Positions 52,681 to 61,518 are shown, counted from the stretch's first letter. The stretch: 64,000 nucleotides of DNA from Pseudomonas fluorescens (GCF_902497745.1 NZ_CABVHJ010000012.1:157471-221470), one strand, 5' to 3'. A program made the numbers and translations. Notes: generated from the sequence alone by a model not told the origin.

Positions 52681-52770
52681 GGAGAGATGCCAGAGTGGCC
52701 GAATGGGACGGATTCGAAATCCGTTGTACCTTCACCGGTACCTAGGGTTCGAATCCCTATCTCTCCGCCA
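52681..52770 (+). tRNA. tRNA-Ser (anticodon CGA)
   Basis: 90 nt with a long variable arm, as expected of serine tRNAs. Acceptor GGAGAGA pairs with TCTCTCC; anticodon loop TTCGAAA (stem ACGGA/TCCGT) reads UCG; T arm GGTTCGAATCC; CCA is encoded. The accessory island begins immediately downstream, so this 3' end is a probable integration target. Confidence 0.96.
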
Positions 52771-52779
52771 TATCAGTAC

Positions 52780-52808
52780 AAAAAGGCCCCGTTTTACGGG
52801 GCCTTTTT
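52780..52808 (+). terminator. Terminator of tRNA-Ser
   Basis: AAAAAGGCCCC-GTTTTAC-GGGGCCTTTTT. It is followed by two TTCCCCC repeats (about 52826-52850) of the kind found at island boundaries next to Pseudomonas tRNA genes. Confidence 0.85.
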
Positions 52809-52974
52809 GCATTCTGCCGTTTAGGTTCCCCCATATGTTCCCCCAGGGGGATTTCGCAGAAATGTCCGTGTCTTGAGGTGACTCAGTCATCCCTTCTTTC
52901 TATTCTGAGCGCTATCCTCCAGCCTAACCGTATTCGGCTCGATCTCTGCGAGGAGGATGGTGGGCATGCCGCGT

Positions 52975-53419
52975 TGTGAAATAACCTCAGGCGGGGTTTG
53001 CGATCATTCATGTCGAGGGCGAGACGCAGGTCTGGACCCATGTAGAGGACGTGCGCGGGATGGTGTTTCATACCAATACCGGCCTGCCAGCATAGTGGGG
53101 CCAGCTCGGTCGACTACGAAGGAGTAAACCCAGGAATCGTGCCCAGACCCTTACCATGTCTGAAGTTGGGGAAGCTGGCAGCTCGATGCTGATGCCGAGC
53201 ACCAGGCCCACGCAGCGCAAACGCTGGCCACGGGACAGTTTGCTGGGGAGCACGGGTATTCGTATTGCGCCGCTTCAGGATGCGGTTGGCCTGGGGAGTG
53301 CCAGCGATGGTGATGCAGCCAACCTGAAGCTGTGGCAGTAGTACCGGGTAGCGCTCAGTCGGATCGAGCAGCAGACGGGGTTTCCTGTGACCATTGATTG
53401 GTCGGCAGCGCCAAGCTGA
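52975..53419 (+). pseudogene. Degenerate phage tail-fibre assembly protein
   Basis: Pieces of one gene are readable in shifting frames: FAIIHVEGETQVWTHVEDVRG with a stop soon after (about 52998-53095), DADAEHQAHAAQTLATGQ (about 53187-53240), and RIAPLQDAVGLG...LKLWQ (53260-53338), a TAG at 53339-53341, then YRVALSRIEQQTGFPVTIDW to TGA at 53417-53419. The last two segments closely match the C-terminus of tail-fibre assembly chaperones of Pseudomonas phages and pyocins, where the Q is normally followed by YRVxL. The gene is broken by at least one nonsense codon and frameshifts. It marks a decayed prophage piece after tRNA-Ser. Confidence 0.6.
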
Positions 53420-54009
53420 TTGGAGCGATTCCACCACTGTCTGAGCGGTATAGGTCGCTGGCTCAGTAGAGTGATATGACTTGTACAGCGCGCTCAAGGA
53501 AAGTGATCGGCGTACTGATCAAGTCAGGCATGAAGCGGGGGCGGATAGGGGCGAAGACGGCCCCTGATCGGAAGCTCCGGGTCAAGGTGCATGGCTGGTT
53601 GACCTCGGCAATGGTCGCACGAAAAATAAGACCAGCTCTTCACGTGTTGCTAGTCTTTATTTTCCTCGCTCGCGCGCCCGCACAATATCTGGGCCGGATC
53701 ACTTATTACGTGAACTATGATGGTCGGTTATCAAAAAAGTCGTTCATAAAGTGCAGTGGGCCCCCTGAATTCATAGAATAACTGCAACGCTTGAAACGAG
53801 AGGCAGAGAGTCAGCCACCGGTAGAACCCAGGCTCTCACACCAAAGGATTCAAGCGCAGATGGGGGGCACCTCAGAAGTCGGAATTGAAAGCACAGTAAG
53901 CCGCCATTGGACGATGCTCTTGAAAACGAACGTTTGCGCAGCGCCGACCAGTCTCAAAACACGCCTTTATAGGCTCGATGGAAATTTCGGCGGTTTGGGC
54001 GCACAACCC
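53420..54009. other. Island sequence without a recognised gene
   Basis: About 590 bp between the tail-fibre remnant and the end of the repeat protein gene. Two open frames, 53476-53781 (101 residues, basic N-terminus, hydrophobic segment LHVLLVFIFLARA) and 53791-54057 (88 residues), have no domain I recognise and no clear ribosome site. I treat them as decayed island DNA. Confidence 0.4.
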
Positions 54010-57000
54010 CTACAGCGGATCTTGCTGATTTCCAACCCACGTCCAGTTATCTGTTGATGTATTCCCAACAGGGTAATACGTGACATTCTTTCCACTGCAG
54101 ACAAATGATTGGATAGCTGAAAAATAGTTTCCTGTCGTATAATGAGAATTGTTGACGTGGTCTGCGATGGTCACCATATAAATATCACCCGGATTAACTT
54201 GCTGCCCCATCTTCCATATCCCCGGATTGCGTTTTGTATTCAGCGGATTTTGCTGATTTCCAACCCACATCCAGTTCCGTGTTGAACTGTCACCAGCAGG
54301 GTAAGCCGTGGTGCCATCATGACAGACAAATGATTGGGTAGCTGAAAAATAGTTTCCTGTCGTATGACGAGGATTGTTGGCGTGGTCTGCGGCAGTGACC
54401 ATATAAATGTCACCCGGATTAACTTTCAGCCCAGACGCCCATATCCCCGGATTGCCTTTTGTACTCAGCGGATATTGCTGATTACCAAACACCCACGCCC
54501 AGTTATCTGTTGACTTGTTTCCAGCAGGGTAATACGTGACATTTTTTCCACTGCAGACAAATGATTGGATAGCTGAAAAATAGTTTCCTGTCGTACAACT
54601 AGGATTGTTGGCATGGTCTGCGAGAGTTACCATATAAATGTCACCCGGATGAACTTGCTGCCCCTGCTTCCATATCCCCGGGTTGCCTTTTGTATTCGGC
54701 GGATATTGCTGATTTCCAACCCACGTCCAGTAATCGCCTGAACTATCCCCGACTGGGTAATTTGTGACGCCCTCATTACAGGAAAATGAGCCTGCGGCTA
54801 CAAAATAATTCCCTGACGTGTAAGCGGAATTCCGGGCGTGGTCTGCGGTCACCATATAAATGTCACCCTTATTAACTAGCTGCCCTATCTTCCACGTCCC
54901 CGGGTTGCCTTTTGTATTCAGAGGATAATGATGATTTCCAATCCACGACCAGTAGAAACCGGTTGAACTATCCCCGGCCGGGTAATTTGTGACGCCCTCA
55001 TTACAGACAAATGTTCCAGTGGCTACAAAATAGTTTTCTGTCGTGTAAGCGGAATTCCGGGCATGGTCTGCGAGAGTTACCATATAAATGTCACCCGGAT
55101 GAACTTGCTGCCCCTGCTTCCATATCCCCGGGTTGCCTTTTGTATTCGGCGGATATTGCTGATTTCCAACCCACGTCCAGTAATCGCCTGAACTATCCCC
55201 GACTGGGTAATTTGTGACGCCCTCATTACAGGAAAATGAGCCTGCGGCTACAAAATAATTCCCTGACGTGTAAGCGGAATTCCGGGCGTGGTCTGCGGTC
55301 ACCATATAAATGTCACCCTTATTAACTAGCTGCCCTATCTTCCACGTCCCCGGGTTGCCTTTTGTATTCAGAGGATAATGATGATTTCCAATCCACGACC
55401 AGTAGAAACCGGTTGAACTATCCCCGGCCGGGTAATTTGTGACGCCCTCATTACAGACAAATGTTCCAGTGGCTACAAAATAGTTTTCTGTCGTGTAAGC
55501 GGAATTCCGGGCATGGTCTGCGAGAGTTACCATATAAATGTCACCCGGATGAACTTGCTGCCCCTGCTTCCATATCCCCGGGTTGCCTTTTGTATTCGGC
55601 GGATATTGCTGATTTCCAACCCACGTCCAGTAATCGCCTGAACTATCCCCGACTGGGTAATTTGTGACGCCCTCATTACAGGAAAATGAGCCTGCGGCTA
55701 CAAAATAATTCCCTGACGTGTAAGCGGAATTCCGGGCGTGGTCTGCGGTCACCATATAAATGTCACCCTTATTAACTAGCTGCCCTATCTTCCACGTCCC
55801 CGGGTTGCCTTTTGTATTCAGAGGATAATGATGATTTCCAATCCACGACCAGTAGAAACCGGTTGAACTATCCCCGGCCGGGTAATTTGTGACGCCCTCA
55901 TTACAGACAAATGTTCCAGTGGCTACAAAATAGTTTTCTGTCGTGTAAGCGGAATTCCGGGCATGGTCTGCGAGAGTTACCATATAAATGTCACCCGGAT
56001 GAACTTGCTGCCCCTGCTTCCATATCCCCGGGTTGCCTTTTGTATTCGGCGGATATTGCTGATTTCCAACCCACGTCCAGTAATCGCCTGAACTATCCCC
56101 GACTGGGTAATTTGTGACGCCCTCATTACAGGAAAATGAGCCTGCGGCTACAAAATAATTCCCTGACGTGTAAGCGGAATTCCGGGCGTGGTCTGCGGTC
56201 ACCATATAAATGTCACCCTTATTAACTAGCTGCCCTATCTTCCACGTCCCCGGGTTGCCTTTTGTATTCAGAGGATAATGATGATTTCCAATCCACGACC
56301 AGTAGAAACCGGTTGAACTATCCCCGGCCGGGTAATTTGTGACGCCCTCATTACAGACAAATGTTCCAGTGGCTACAAAATAGTTTTCTGTCGTGTAAGC
56401 GGAATTCCGGGCATGGTCTGCGAGAGTTACCATATAAATGTCACCCGGATGAACTTGCTGCAACTGTTTCCATATCCCCGGATTGCCTTTTGTATTCAAC
56501 GGATATTGCTTGTTTCCAACCCACAGCCAGTGATTTGTTGAGCTGTCACCGGCAGGGTACATATCCGCGGCGTAATACTTACAGACAAATGAGTCGGCGG
56601 CTAAAAAATAATTCCCCGCTGTGCACCCTGTGGTAGTGGAATGTACATCGGCATATATGGTATCCACCATATAAATGTCACCCGCATTCACTTGCTGAGT
56701 CTCCCACCATAACCCGGGATTGCCTTTTGTATTCAGCGGATATTGCTGATTTCCAATCCAGGCCCAAGAATCGGTTGAACTGTCATCAGCAGGGTAAGAA
56801 GGGTAAGGATGATATAAATCGGGGGGCTGGTAGTAGCGGGATAAAAAGTAGTTTCCCGCCGTGTAATCGGAATTTCGGGAGTGGTCTGCGGCGGTCACTA
56901 TATAAATGTCATGCGGATTAACTTGCAGAAACGGACATACCCCTGGATTGCCTGCTCTATTCAGCGGATATGTCATCGGAGACTGCTGGTTTCCAACCCA

Positions 57001-58347
57001 CGTCCAGTAACCGCCTGAACTATCCCCAGATGGGTAATCTGTGACGCCCTCATTACAGATAAATGAGCCTGCGGCTACAAAATAATTCCCTGACGTGTAA
57101 GCGGAATTCCGGGCGTGGTCTGCGGTCACCATATAAATGTCACCCTTATTAACTAGCTGCCCTATCTTCCACGTCCCCGGGTTGCCTTTTGTATTCAGAG
57201 GATAATGATGATTTCCAATCCACGACCAGTAGAAACCGGTTGAACTATCCCCGGCCGGGTAATTTGTGACGCCCTCATTACAGACAAATGTTCCAGTGGC
57301 TACAAAATAGTTTTCTGTCGTGTAAGCGGAATTCCGGGCATGGTCTGCGAGAGTTACCATATAAATGTCACCCGGATGAACTTGCTGCAACTGTTTCCAT
57401 ATCCCCGGATTGCCTTTTGTATTCAACGGATATTGCTTGTTTCCAACCCACAGCCAGTGATTTGTTGAGCTGTCACCGGCAGGGTACATATCCGCGGCGT
57501 AATACTTACAGACAAATGAGTCGGCGGCTAAAAAATAATTCCCCGCTGTGCACCCTGTGGTAGTGGAATGTACATCGGCATATATGGTATCCACCATATA
57601 AATGTCACCCGCATTCACTTGCTGAGTCTCCCACCATAACCCGGGATTGCCTTTTGTATTCAGCGGATATTGCTGATTTCCAATCCAGGCCCAAGAATCG
57701 GTTGAACTGTCATCAGCAGGGTAAGAAGGGTAAGGATGATATAAATCGGGGGGCTGGTAGTAGCGGGATAAAAAGTAGTTTCCCGCCGTGTAATCGGAAT
57801 TTCGGGAGTGGTCTGCGGCGGTCACTATATAAATGTCATGCGGATTAACTTGCAGAAACGGACATACCCCTGGATTGCCTGCTCTATTCAGCGGATATGT
57901 CATCGGAGACTGCTGGTTTCCAACCCACGTCCAGTAACCGCCTGAACTATCCCCAGATGGGTAATCTGTGACGCCCTCATTACAGATAAATGAGCCTGCG
58001 GCTACAAAATAATTCCCTGGCGTGTAAGCGGAATTCCTGGAGTGGTCTGCGGGGGTCACCAAATAAGTGTCACCCTGATTAACTTGCTGCCCCCTCTTCC
58101 ATATCCCCGGATTGCCTTTTGTAAATTGATGTCCAACCCACGTCCAGTTATCTGTTGACATATTCCCAGCAGGGTAATACGTGACGGGATCTCCACTGCA
58201 GAGAAATGATTGGGTAGCTGAAAAGTAATTCCCCACCGTGTAAGCGGAATTCCGATCCAAGTCTGCGGCGATCACCATATAAATATCGCCCGGATGAACT
58301 TGCTTCATCGAAAACCACACCCCTGGACTTTCTTTTGTATACGCCAC
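54010..58347 (-). CDS. Giant 19-repeat aromatic-rich protein of unknown function
   Basis: 1445 residues, start ATG 58347 with AAAGGT upstream. It is almost entirely 19 copies of a 74-80-residue unit with consensus KGNPGxW..GQ.V.(P/K)GDIYMVT..DH..NS.YT..NYF.A..SF.C......YPAGDSS...W.W(V/I)GNQQYPL. The conserved Trp, Tyr, Gly and Asp suggest small beta-rich modules, perhaps sugar-binding like short chitin-binding modules (CBM5/12 type); this is only a resemblance in aromatic spacing. Usually one Cys per unit, no signal peptide, no membrane helix, no other domain. Units differ in type (HPGD and NKGD forms alternate). AT-richer than the backbone. Phage-tail and RHS remnants flank it; role unknown. 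Confidence 0.8.
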   Translation of the reverse strand: MAYTKESPGVWFSMKQVHPGDIYMVIAADLDRNSAYTVGNYFSATQSFLCSGDPVTYYPAGNMSTDNWTWVGHQFTKGNPGIWKRGQQVNQGDTYLVTPADHSRNSAYTPGNYFVAAGSFICNEGVTDYPSGDSSGGYWTWVGNQQSPMTYPLNRAGNPGVCPFLQVNPHDIYIVTAADHSRNSDYTAGNYFLSRYYQPPDLYHPYPSYPADDSSTDSWAWIGNQQYPLNTKGNPGLWWETQQVNAGDIYMVDTIYADVHSTTTGCTAGNYFLAADSFVCKYYAADMYPAGDSSTNHWLWVGNKQYPLNTKGNPGIWKQLQQVHPGDIYMVTLADHARNSAYTTENYFVATGTFVCNEGVTNYPAGDSSTGFYWSWIGNHHYPLNTKGNPGTWKIGQLVNKGDIYMVTADHARNSAYTSGNYFVAAGSFICNEGVTDYPSGDSSGGYWTWVGNQQSPMTYPLNRAGNPGVCPFLQVNPHDIYIVTAADHSRNSDYTAGNYFLSRYYQPPDLYHPYPSYPADDSSTDSWAWIGNQQYPLNTKGNPGLWWETQQVNAGDIYMVDTIYADVHSTTTGCTAGNYFLAADSFVCKYYAADMYPAGDSSTNHWLWVGNKQYPLNTKGNPGIWKQLQQVHPGDIYMVTLADHARNSAYTTENYFVATGTFVCNEGVTNYPAGDSSTGFYWSWIGNHHYPLNTKGNPGTWKIGQLVNKGDIYMVTADHARNSAYTSGNYFVAAGSFSCNEGVTNYPVGDSSGDYWTWVGNQQYPPNTKGNPGIWKQGQQVHPGDIYMVTLADHARNSAYTTENYFVATGTFVCNEGVTNYPAGDSSTGFYWSWIGNHHYPLNTKGNPGTWKIGQLVNKGDIYMVTADHARNSAYTSGNYFVAAGSFSCNEGVTNYPVGDSSGDYWTWVGNQQYPPNTKGNPGIWKQGQQVHPGDIYMVTLADHARNSAYTTENYFVATGTFVCNEGVTNYPAGDSSTGFYWSWIGNHHYPLNTKGNPGTWKIGQLVNKGDIYMVTADHARNSAYTSGNYFVAAGSFSCNEGVTNYPVGDSSGDYWTWVGNQQYPPNTKGNPGIWKQGQQVHPGDIYMVTLADHARNSAYTTENYFVATGTFVCNEGVTNYPAGDSSTGFYWSWIGNHHYPLNTKGNPGTWKIGQLVNKGDIYMVTADHARNSAYTSGNYFVAAGSFSCNEGVTNYPVGDSSGDYWTWVGNQQYPPNTKGNPGIWKQGQQVHPGDIYMVTLADHANNPSCTTGNYFSAIQSFVCSGKNVTYYPAGNKSTDNWAWVFGNQQYPLSTKGNPGIWASGLKVNPGDIYMVTAADHANNPRHTTGNYFSATQSFVCHDGTTAYPAGDSSTRNWMWVGNQQNPLNTKRNPGIWKMGQQVNPGDIYMVTIADHVNNSHYTTGNYFSAIQSFVCSGKNVTYYPVGNTSTDNWTWVGNQQDPL
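54631..56430. repeat. Four tandem 450-bp repeats within the repeat-protein gene
   Basis: The sequence beginning CATATAAATGTCACCCGGAT occurs at 54632, 55082, 55532 and 55982, exactly 450 bp apart, and the blocks look identical by eye. Each encodes one HPGD-type unit (76 residues) plus one NKGD-type unit (74 residues). Confidence 0.9.
56145..57998. repeat. Two direct 927-bp repeats within the repeat-protein gene
   Basis: The block around 56161-57087 recurs at 57088-58014 with an offset of exactly 927 bp (309 codons, four units); edges are approximate. It is a second, larger in-frame duplication inside the same gene. Confidence 0.85.
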
Positions 58348-58794
58348 ATTAATTACCTTTTTTTGTTTGGTGGAAACTTATATTTAATTAACCATTGCAC
58401 AGAAAAAAACTGGGGTTTTGCTGTCGATCAGTCAAAACGGTCATATAGTAGAATAAACACAGGCAGTTGCCTGACTGTGCTCTCCTAAGAACGGAGCGTG
58501 CGACTTTCACCGCACTCCGCTCAAGCCTCTCAAAGGCATTTATTGCTGCCCGGCAAAAAAAATCTCATAATGGGTATGATATCCGACGTGTTGCGGTACC
58601 AGATGTCAAATACATGGTGAGCTTCGTACTCGTTAGTGCCAATCAGGTAGCCGTCAAACTGTCAGCATCCGCTTCCTTTTTTGGCACAGCGCGGTTGCAG
58701 GGGTTTCATGACAGGAAGAAAATGGCATTGTTCGTTAACAAGGCGGAATACATCAGCCACGTCACAGAACGGCAACTGTTCATAGGCACTCTAC
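58348..58794. other. Decayed island sequence, possible group II intron fragment
   Basis: No supported gene. On the minus strand, about 58518-58484, GGAGTGCGGTGAAAGTCGCA followed by CGCTCCGTTCTTAGG resembles the stem found before the maturase gene in group II introns (GAGCC..ATGCGGTGAAAGTCGCA..GGTTCTTAG). No reverse-transcriptase coding sequence remains nearby. The 58467-58928 frame on the plus strand is judged an antisense artefact. The promoter of the repeat-protein gene should lie at about 58370-58450. Confidence 0.35.
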
Positions 58795-58983
58795 TTACGT
58801 GCTTTCAGCCCTCTGACCGCGGATTTGTGCCAGGTCAGCTTCTGCGTTTCTCGCAGACCAGGGCTGTAGGCGGTAGCCATTGCCCAAGTGATAGCCACCC
58901 AGCACCGGGTCGATACGCTCGCCATTAAAGCCCAGGACGCTGCTGAGGTAGTCGGCAGCCCGTTGTTCCAATTCATCTTCCAT
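58795..58983 (-). pseudogene. RHS-repeat core fragment
   Basis: 62 residues starting MEDELEQRAADY; the middle VLGFNGERIDPVLGGYHLGN then GYR matches the RHS-associated core (consensus LLGFNGERPDPVTGxYLLGNGYR). In intact proteins this continues AYNPxLMRFxSPDSxSPFG; here the reading changes to LQPWSARNAEAD and stops. It is therefore a truncated scrap of an RHS/TcC-like toxin gene, or less likely a small gene recruited from one. N-terminal RHS repeats are missing. Confidence 0.5.
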
Positions 58984-59236
58984 GCTATGAGTTCTCTTGT
59001 TTTTGTGGTCGCTGAACTTTCAGGTACTGTAGTTCGAACCCTGGAAAGTACACTCTCATGGCGTCTCATATGTTTGGTCTTTGCGTATCAAGAACGATGG
59101 GCAGGAGTATGGTTGGGTGTGTTGGTTGGGGTTGTGTTCGCTCGACAGGTCGCCGGGAGGGCGAGTGACATTTGCGTGGCTCGCGCGCACTTGCTCTGTC
59201 GCGTCTCCTGAGTAGCAAGGCCAGTTTTATGGCTGC

Positions 59237-59908
59237 TTAGTCTTCGTTGGGTTGGCTGTGACTCAGGGCAATGATGGCGTTCATCGTCTTCACCTTCTTC
59301 AGGCGCGTTTCCACCGCTTGCCTGACCTGTTCTTGGTCGCCATTAAACGGTGGTTGTTCGCTCTCCATGGCGAGCTCCCACATGACGAGACGCTCAGTGG
59401 TGCGCTCCAGCTGCTTGATCGTCTGCTCAAGCTGGGCGTTGGCTGCTTCCAAGGCGAGCTCTGCGCGCTTACGTTCCAGTGCCAGGCTGGTCTTGAGGTT
59501 TTTCTCGCGCTCGATGTGTTTTCTGGTGGCCCATTCGGCGTCGTCGATGAGCGTAGTGATGACGGCTGTCTCTGTGACCCTATTGGCCTTGGACAGGCGA
59601 GAAAGATTCGCTCGCGTCGCGCTGGGCAACGAGAAGGTACACGGCTTTCTGCCGTGACTGGGGGCGCGGTAGCGGTGCTGCCTCAGTGCATTCTTCAGCC
59701 GCATTACCAACTTCAGTCCCTCGGCGGTCTGCTCAAGGTGGGCGATGTCCGCTACGACCTGCTCGTAACCCTCCACCATGCGGCGAGCAAAGCGCTCAAT
59801 GTCGCTGCGCATGGCGACGTCAGCATGCTTGCTGATGTACTGCTGTGCCCACTGCCACTCATCGCCTCCTCTGCGTAACCATCTCAGTTCGCGCTTCTCT
59901 TCGATCAT
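59237..59908 (-). CDS. Coiled-coil island protein of unknown function
   Basis: About 223 residues from ATG 59908 (GTG 59923 is possible). N-terminus charged and Trp-rich (RELRWLRRGGDEWQWAQQYI); the middle has CTFSLPSATRANLSRLSKANRVTETAVIT, which looks like a ribbon-helix-helix-type DNA-binding segment; then a long coiled coil (about 140-195, LALERKRAELALEAANAQLEQTIKQLERT). The combination suggests a DNA-binding partition or regulatory protein of a mobile element (KfrA-like), by inference only. It is divergent from the winged-helix gene at 60050, with repeated elements between. Confidence 0.6.
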   Translation of the reverse strand: MIEEKRELRWLRRGGDEWQWAQQYISKHADVAMRSDIERFARRMVEGYEQVVADIAHLEQTAEGLKLVMRLKNALRQHRYRAPSHGRKPCTFSLPSATRANLSRLSKANRVTETAVITTLIDDAEWATRKHIEREKNLKTSLALERKRAELALEAANAQLEQTIKQLERTTERLVMWELAMESEQPPFNGDQEQVRQAVETRLKKVKTMNAIIALSHSQPNED

Positions 59909-59965
59909 GGTTCTATCCGTCACTCTGGCAGGGGTGTCTGTATAGGTAAGGTTTATTTTTCAGGT

Positions 59966-60009
59966 GTTATAGTAATGTTACTGTCACGTTATAGGTAACG
60001 TTATTGTAC
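59966..60009. promoter_or_regulatory. Repeated GTTATAG/GTAAC elements in a divergent promoter
   Basis: GTTATAGTAATGTTAC at 59966 and GTTATAGGTAACGTTATTGT at 59988, two copies 22 bp apart (two helix turns). They lie between the divergent genes at 59908 and 60050, where an operator for an island-encoded regulator would be expected. Confidence 0.5.
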
Positions 60010-60049
60010 AAATGCAATATTTCCTATAGGGTATAAAAACAGTTAATTA

Positions 60050-61465
60050 ATGGCACCCCTTCAGCCTATGAAGCTTTTCTATCAGCTGTTTATAGCGTCA
60101 CTGCAAGGGGCTGATCCAGAAACCCGGTTGGTGTTTGAGCTGCTTGCGGCTGGCGCGGTGCGCGCACCGGGCGATGCGCAGGGCTACCGAGTCGAGGTGC
60201 TGGCGGTACGCTTTCAGCTATCCCGAACGCTGGTCAGTGACGCCTTGGGCGAGTTGGTGCGGTTAGGTCTGGTGGTGCCAGAGCGCTCTCGGTCGGAGGG
60301 TAAAGGGCGACCCTCAATCACCTACACCCTCTCTCCGAAGGTGGTGCAGACGTTGACGGTCAGCGGGCCGGTGTACGGGGTTCACGCTGAATTGCTTGGC
60401 TGTCTATTGTCTGGCGCTCCCATCGAGACGCAAGTACCCGGCCTTCCGCTGCACCCAGCAAAACCGCGGCTAGCCGTGACCAAGGCAGGGCGGCCGGCAC
60501 CACCGGGCGCGAGCAGGCGACTGAGTGCGGGTAATCGGTTGTTGTTCGCCACCTTGCTGGCACGTGCGGACCACTGTGGTGTGGTCAGTGGGCTCGGCGG
60601 TCCGGAGTTGCGGCAGTTGACCGGCTTCGACGCGGCCAGCTTAAAGCACCGCCTGCGACGCCTGATGGACCTGGGGTTGATCCGTCGTTATGTGCCTGGG
60701 GTCTCCAGCTCGATATTTGCCAGTCCTAGAGTCAGCAGCACCTATTTTTTGAATTTGAACCCTGGTTTTGGGCTCAAAAGTCACTGCGCGGTGATGGTGC
60801 ATCTGGCGTGGGATCGGGAGGCTAAGCGCTTTACCCATGCCGATATTCTCAGCTTCGATGTCGCCGCGTATGAGCGCGGGGATAGGGGGTCAGCCCTGGT
60901 GACGCCGCTGAGCGTCCTTCGCTTTCTGGCGGGGCAGCGATCACGCGTTTACCCCGTACTCCAGGTCAGGCTGTATCGCTATGCCTCCTTTTTGCTGTCC
61001 CAGCGCTGGTCGGCTCTTTTGCCGGGGGCCTACCTGTGGGACGACAAGCTCTACGCCATGATCAGGCGTGACTTTCGCCAGCCGGTATTGAAGGTAACCA
61101 GCGAGGACACTACAGCCGAGCAAGGTAGTCTTGATGCTGACTGGGCTGAGATCATCGAGTACTTTTACAGGCTGACCCATGAGATCGCCCATGAGTTTCG
61201 TAGTCGCTTCGGGCAGGCCGCCTTTCTGCCGCTGGATGGGAGGCAGATGAGCGTGCTCCCCGTGGCCGACGATCTGGGCTACAAGGTCATCACCCTGGTG
61301 GTTGGATCGCCCCCAGAAGGTGCCAAGGCGTTTGTCTGGCTGGAGGAAGAACGACCCGGTGTCGTCAGGCTTCGACCAGAGATGGCGGAGTCTGAGGTCA
61401 ATTTGCTCAACCGCTATGACTTTGGGCTGCTCACGCCGCCCAAGCGCAAGGCTGAGAAGCCCTAG
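60050..61465 (+). CDS. Winged-helix island protein of unknown function
   Basis: 471 residues. Residues of about 15-90 form a MarR/TrmB-like winged helix (VEVLAVRFQLSRTLVSDALGELVRLGLVVPERS then a GRPSITYTLSP wing); about 160-215 is a second helix-turn-helix (LRQLTGFDAASLKHRLRRLMDLGLIRRY). The C-terminal half is unrecognised. Start ATG 60050; ATG 60068 is an alternative, neither with a good ribosome site. It probably controls island genes, binding the repeats upstream. Followed by alpA in the same direction. Confidence 0.6.
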   Translation: MAPLQPMKLFYQLFIASLQGADPETRLVFELLAAGAVRAPGDAQGYRVEVLAVRFQLSRTLVSDALGELVRLGLVVPERSRSEGKGRPSITYTLSPKVVQTLTVSGPVYGVHAELLGCLLSGAPIETQVPGLPLHPAKPRLAVTKAGRPAPPGASRRLSAGNRLLFATLLARADHCGVVSGLGGPELRQLTGFDAASLKHRLRRLMDLGLIRRYVPGVSSSIFASPRVSSTYFLNLNPGFGLKSHCAVMVHLAWDREAKRFTHADILSFDVAAYERGDRGSALVTPLSVLRFLAGQRSRVYPVLQVRLYRYASFLLSQRWSALLPGAYLWDDKLYAMIRRDFRQPVLKVTSEDTTAEQGSLDADWAEIIEYFYRLTHEIAHEFRSRFGQAAFLPLDGRQMSVLPVADDLGYKVITLVVGSPPEGAKAFVWLEEERPGVVRLRPEMAESEVNLLNRYDFGLLTPPKRKAEKP

Positions 61466-61518
61466 GTCATTTTTTACCGACCCTGCCCATCCTCTGAACG
61501 AACAGAGGAGCCCCGTTC

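Noticed and set aside
53476..54057. Two open frames of 101 and 88 residues
   Set aside because: No ribosome site or domain recognised; they lie in decayed island DNA and the second overlaps the repeat protein's 3' end.
54631..58014. Regular direct repeats that might suggest a CRISPR array
   Set aside because: The repeats are 450 and 927 bp long without short unique spacers, and they keep one long open frame.
58467..58928. 153-residue open frame on the plus strand
   Set aside because: It is antisense to the RHS scrap and the intron-like stem, with no ribosome site or domain.
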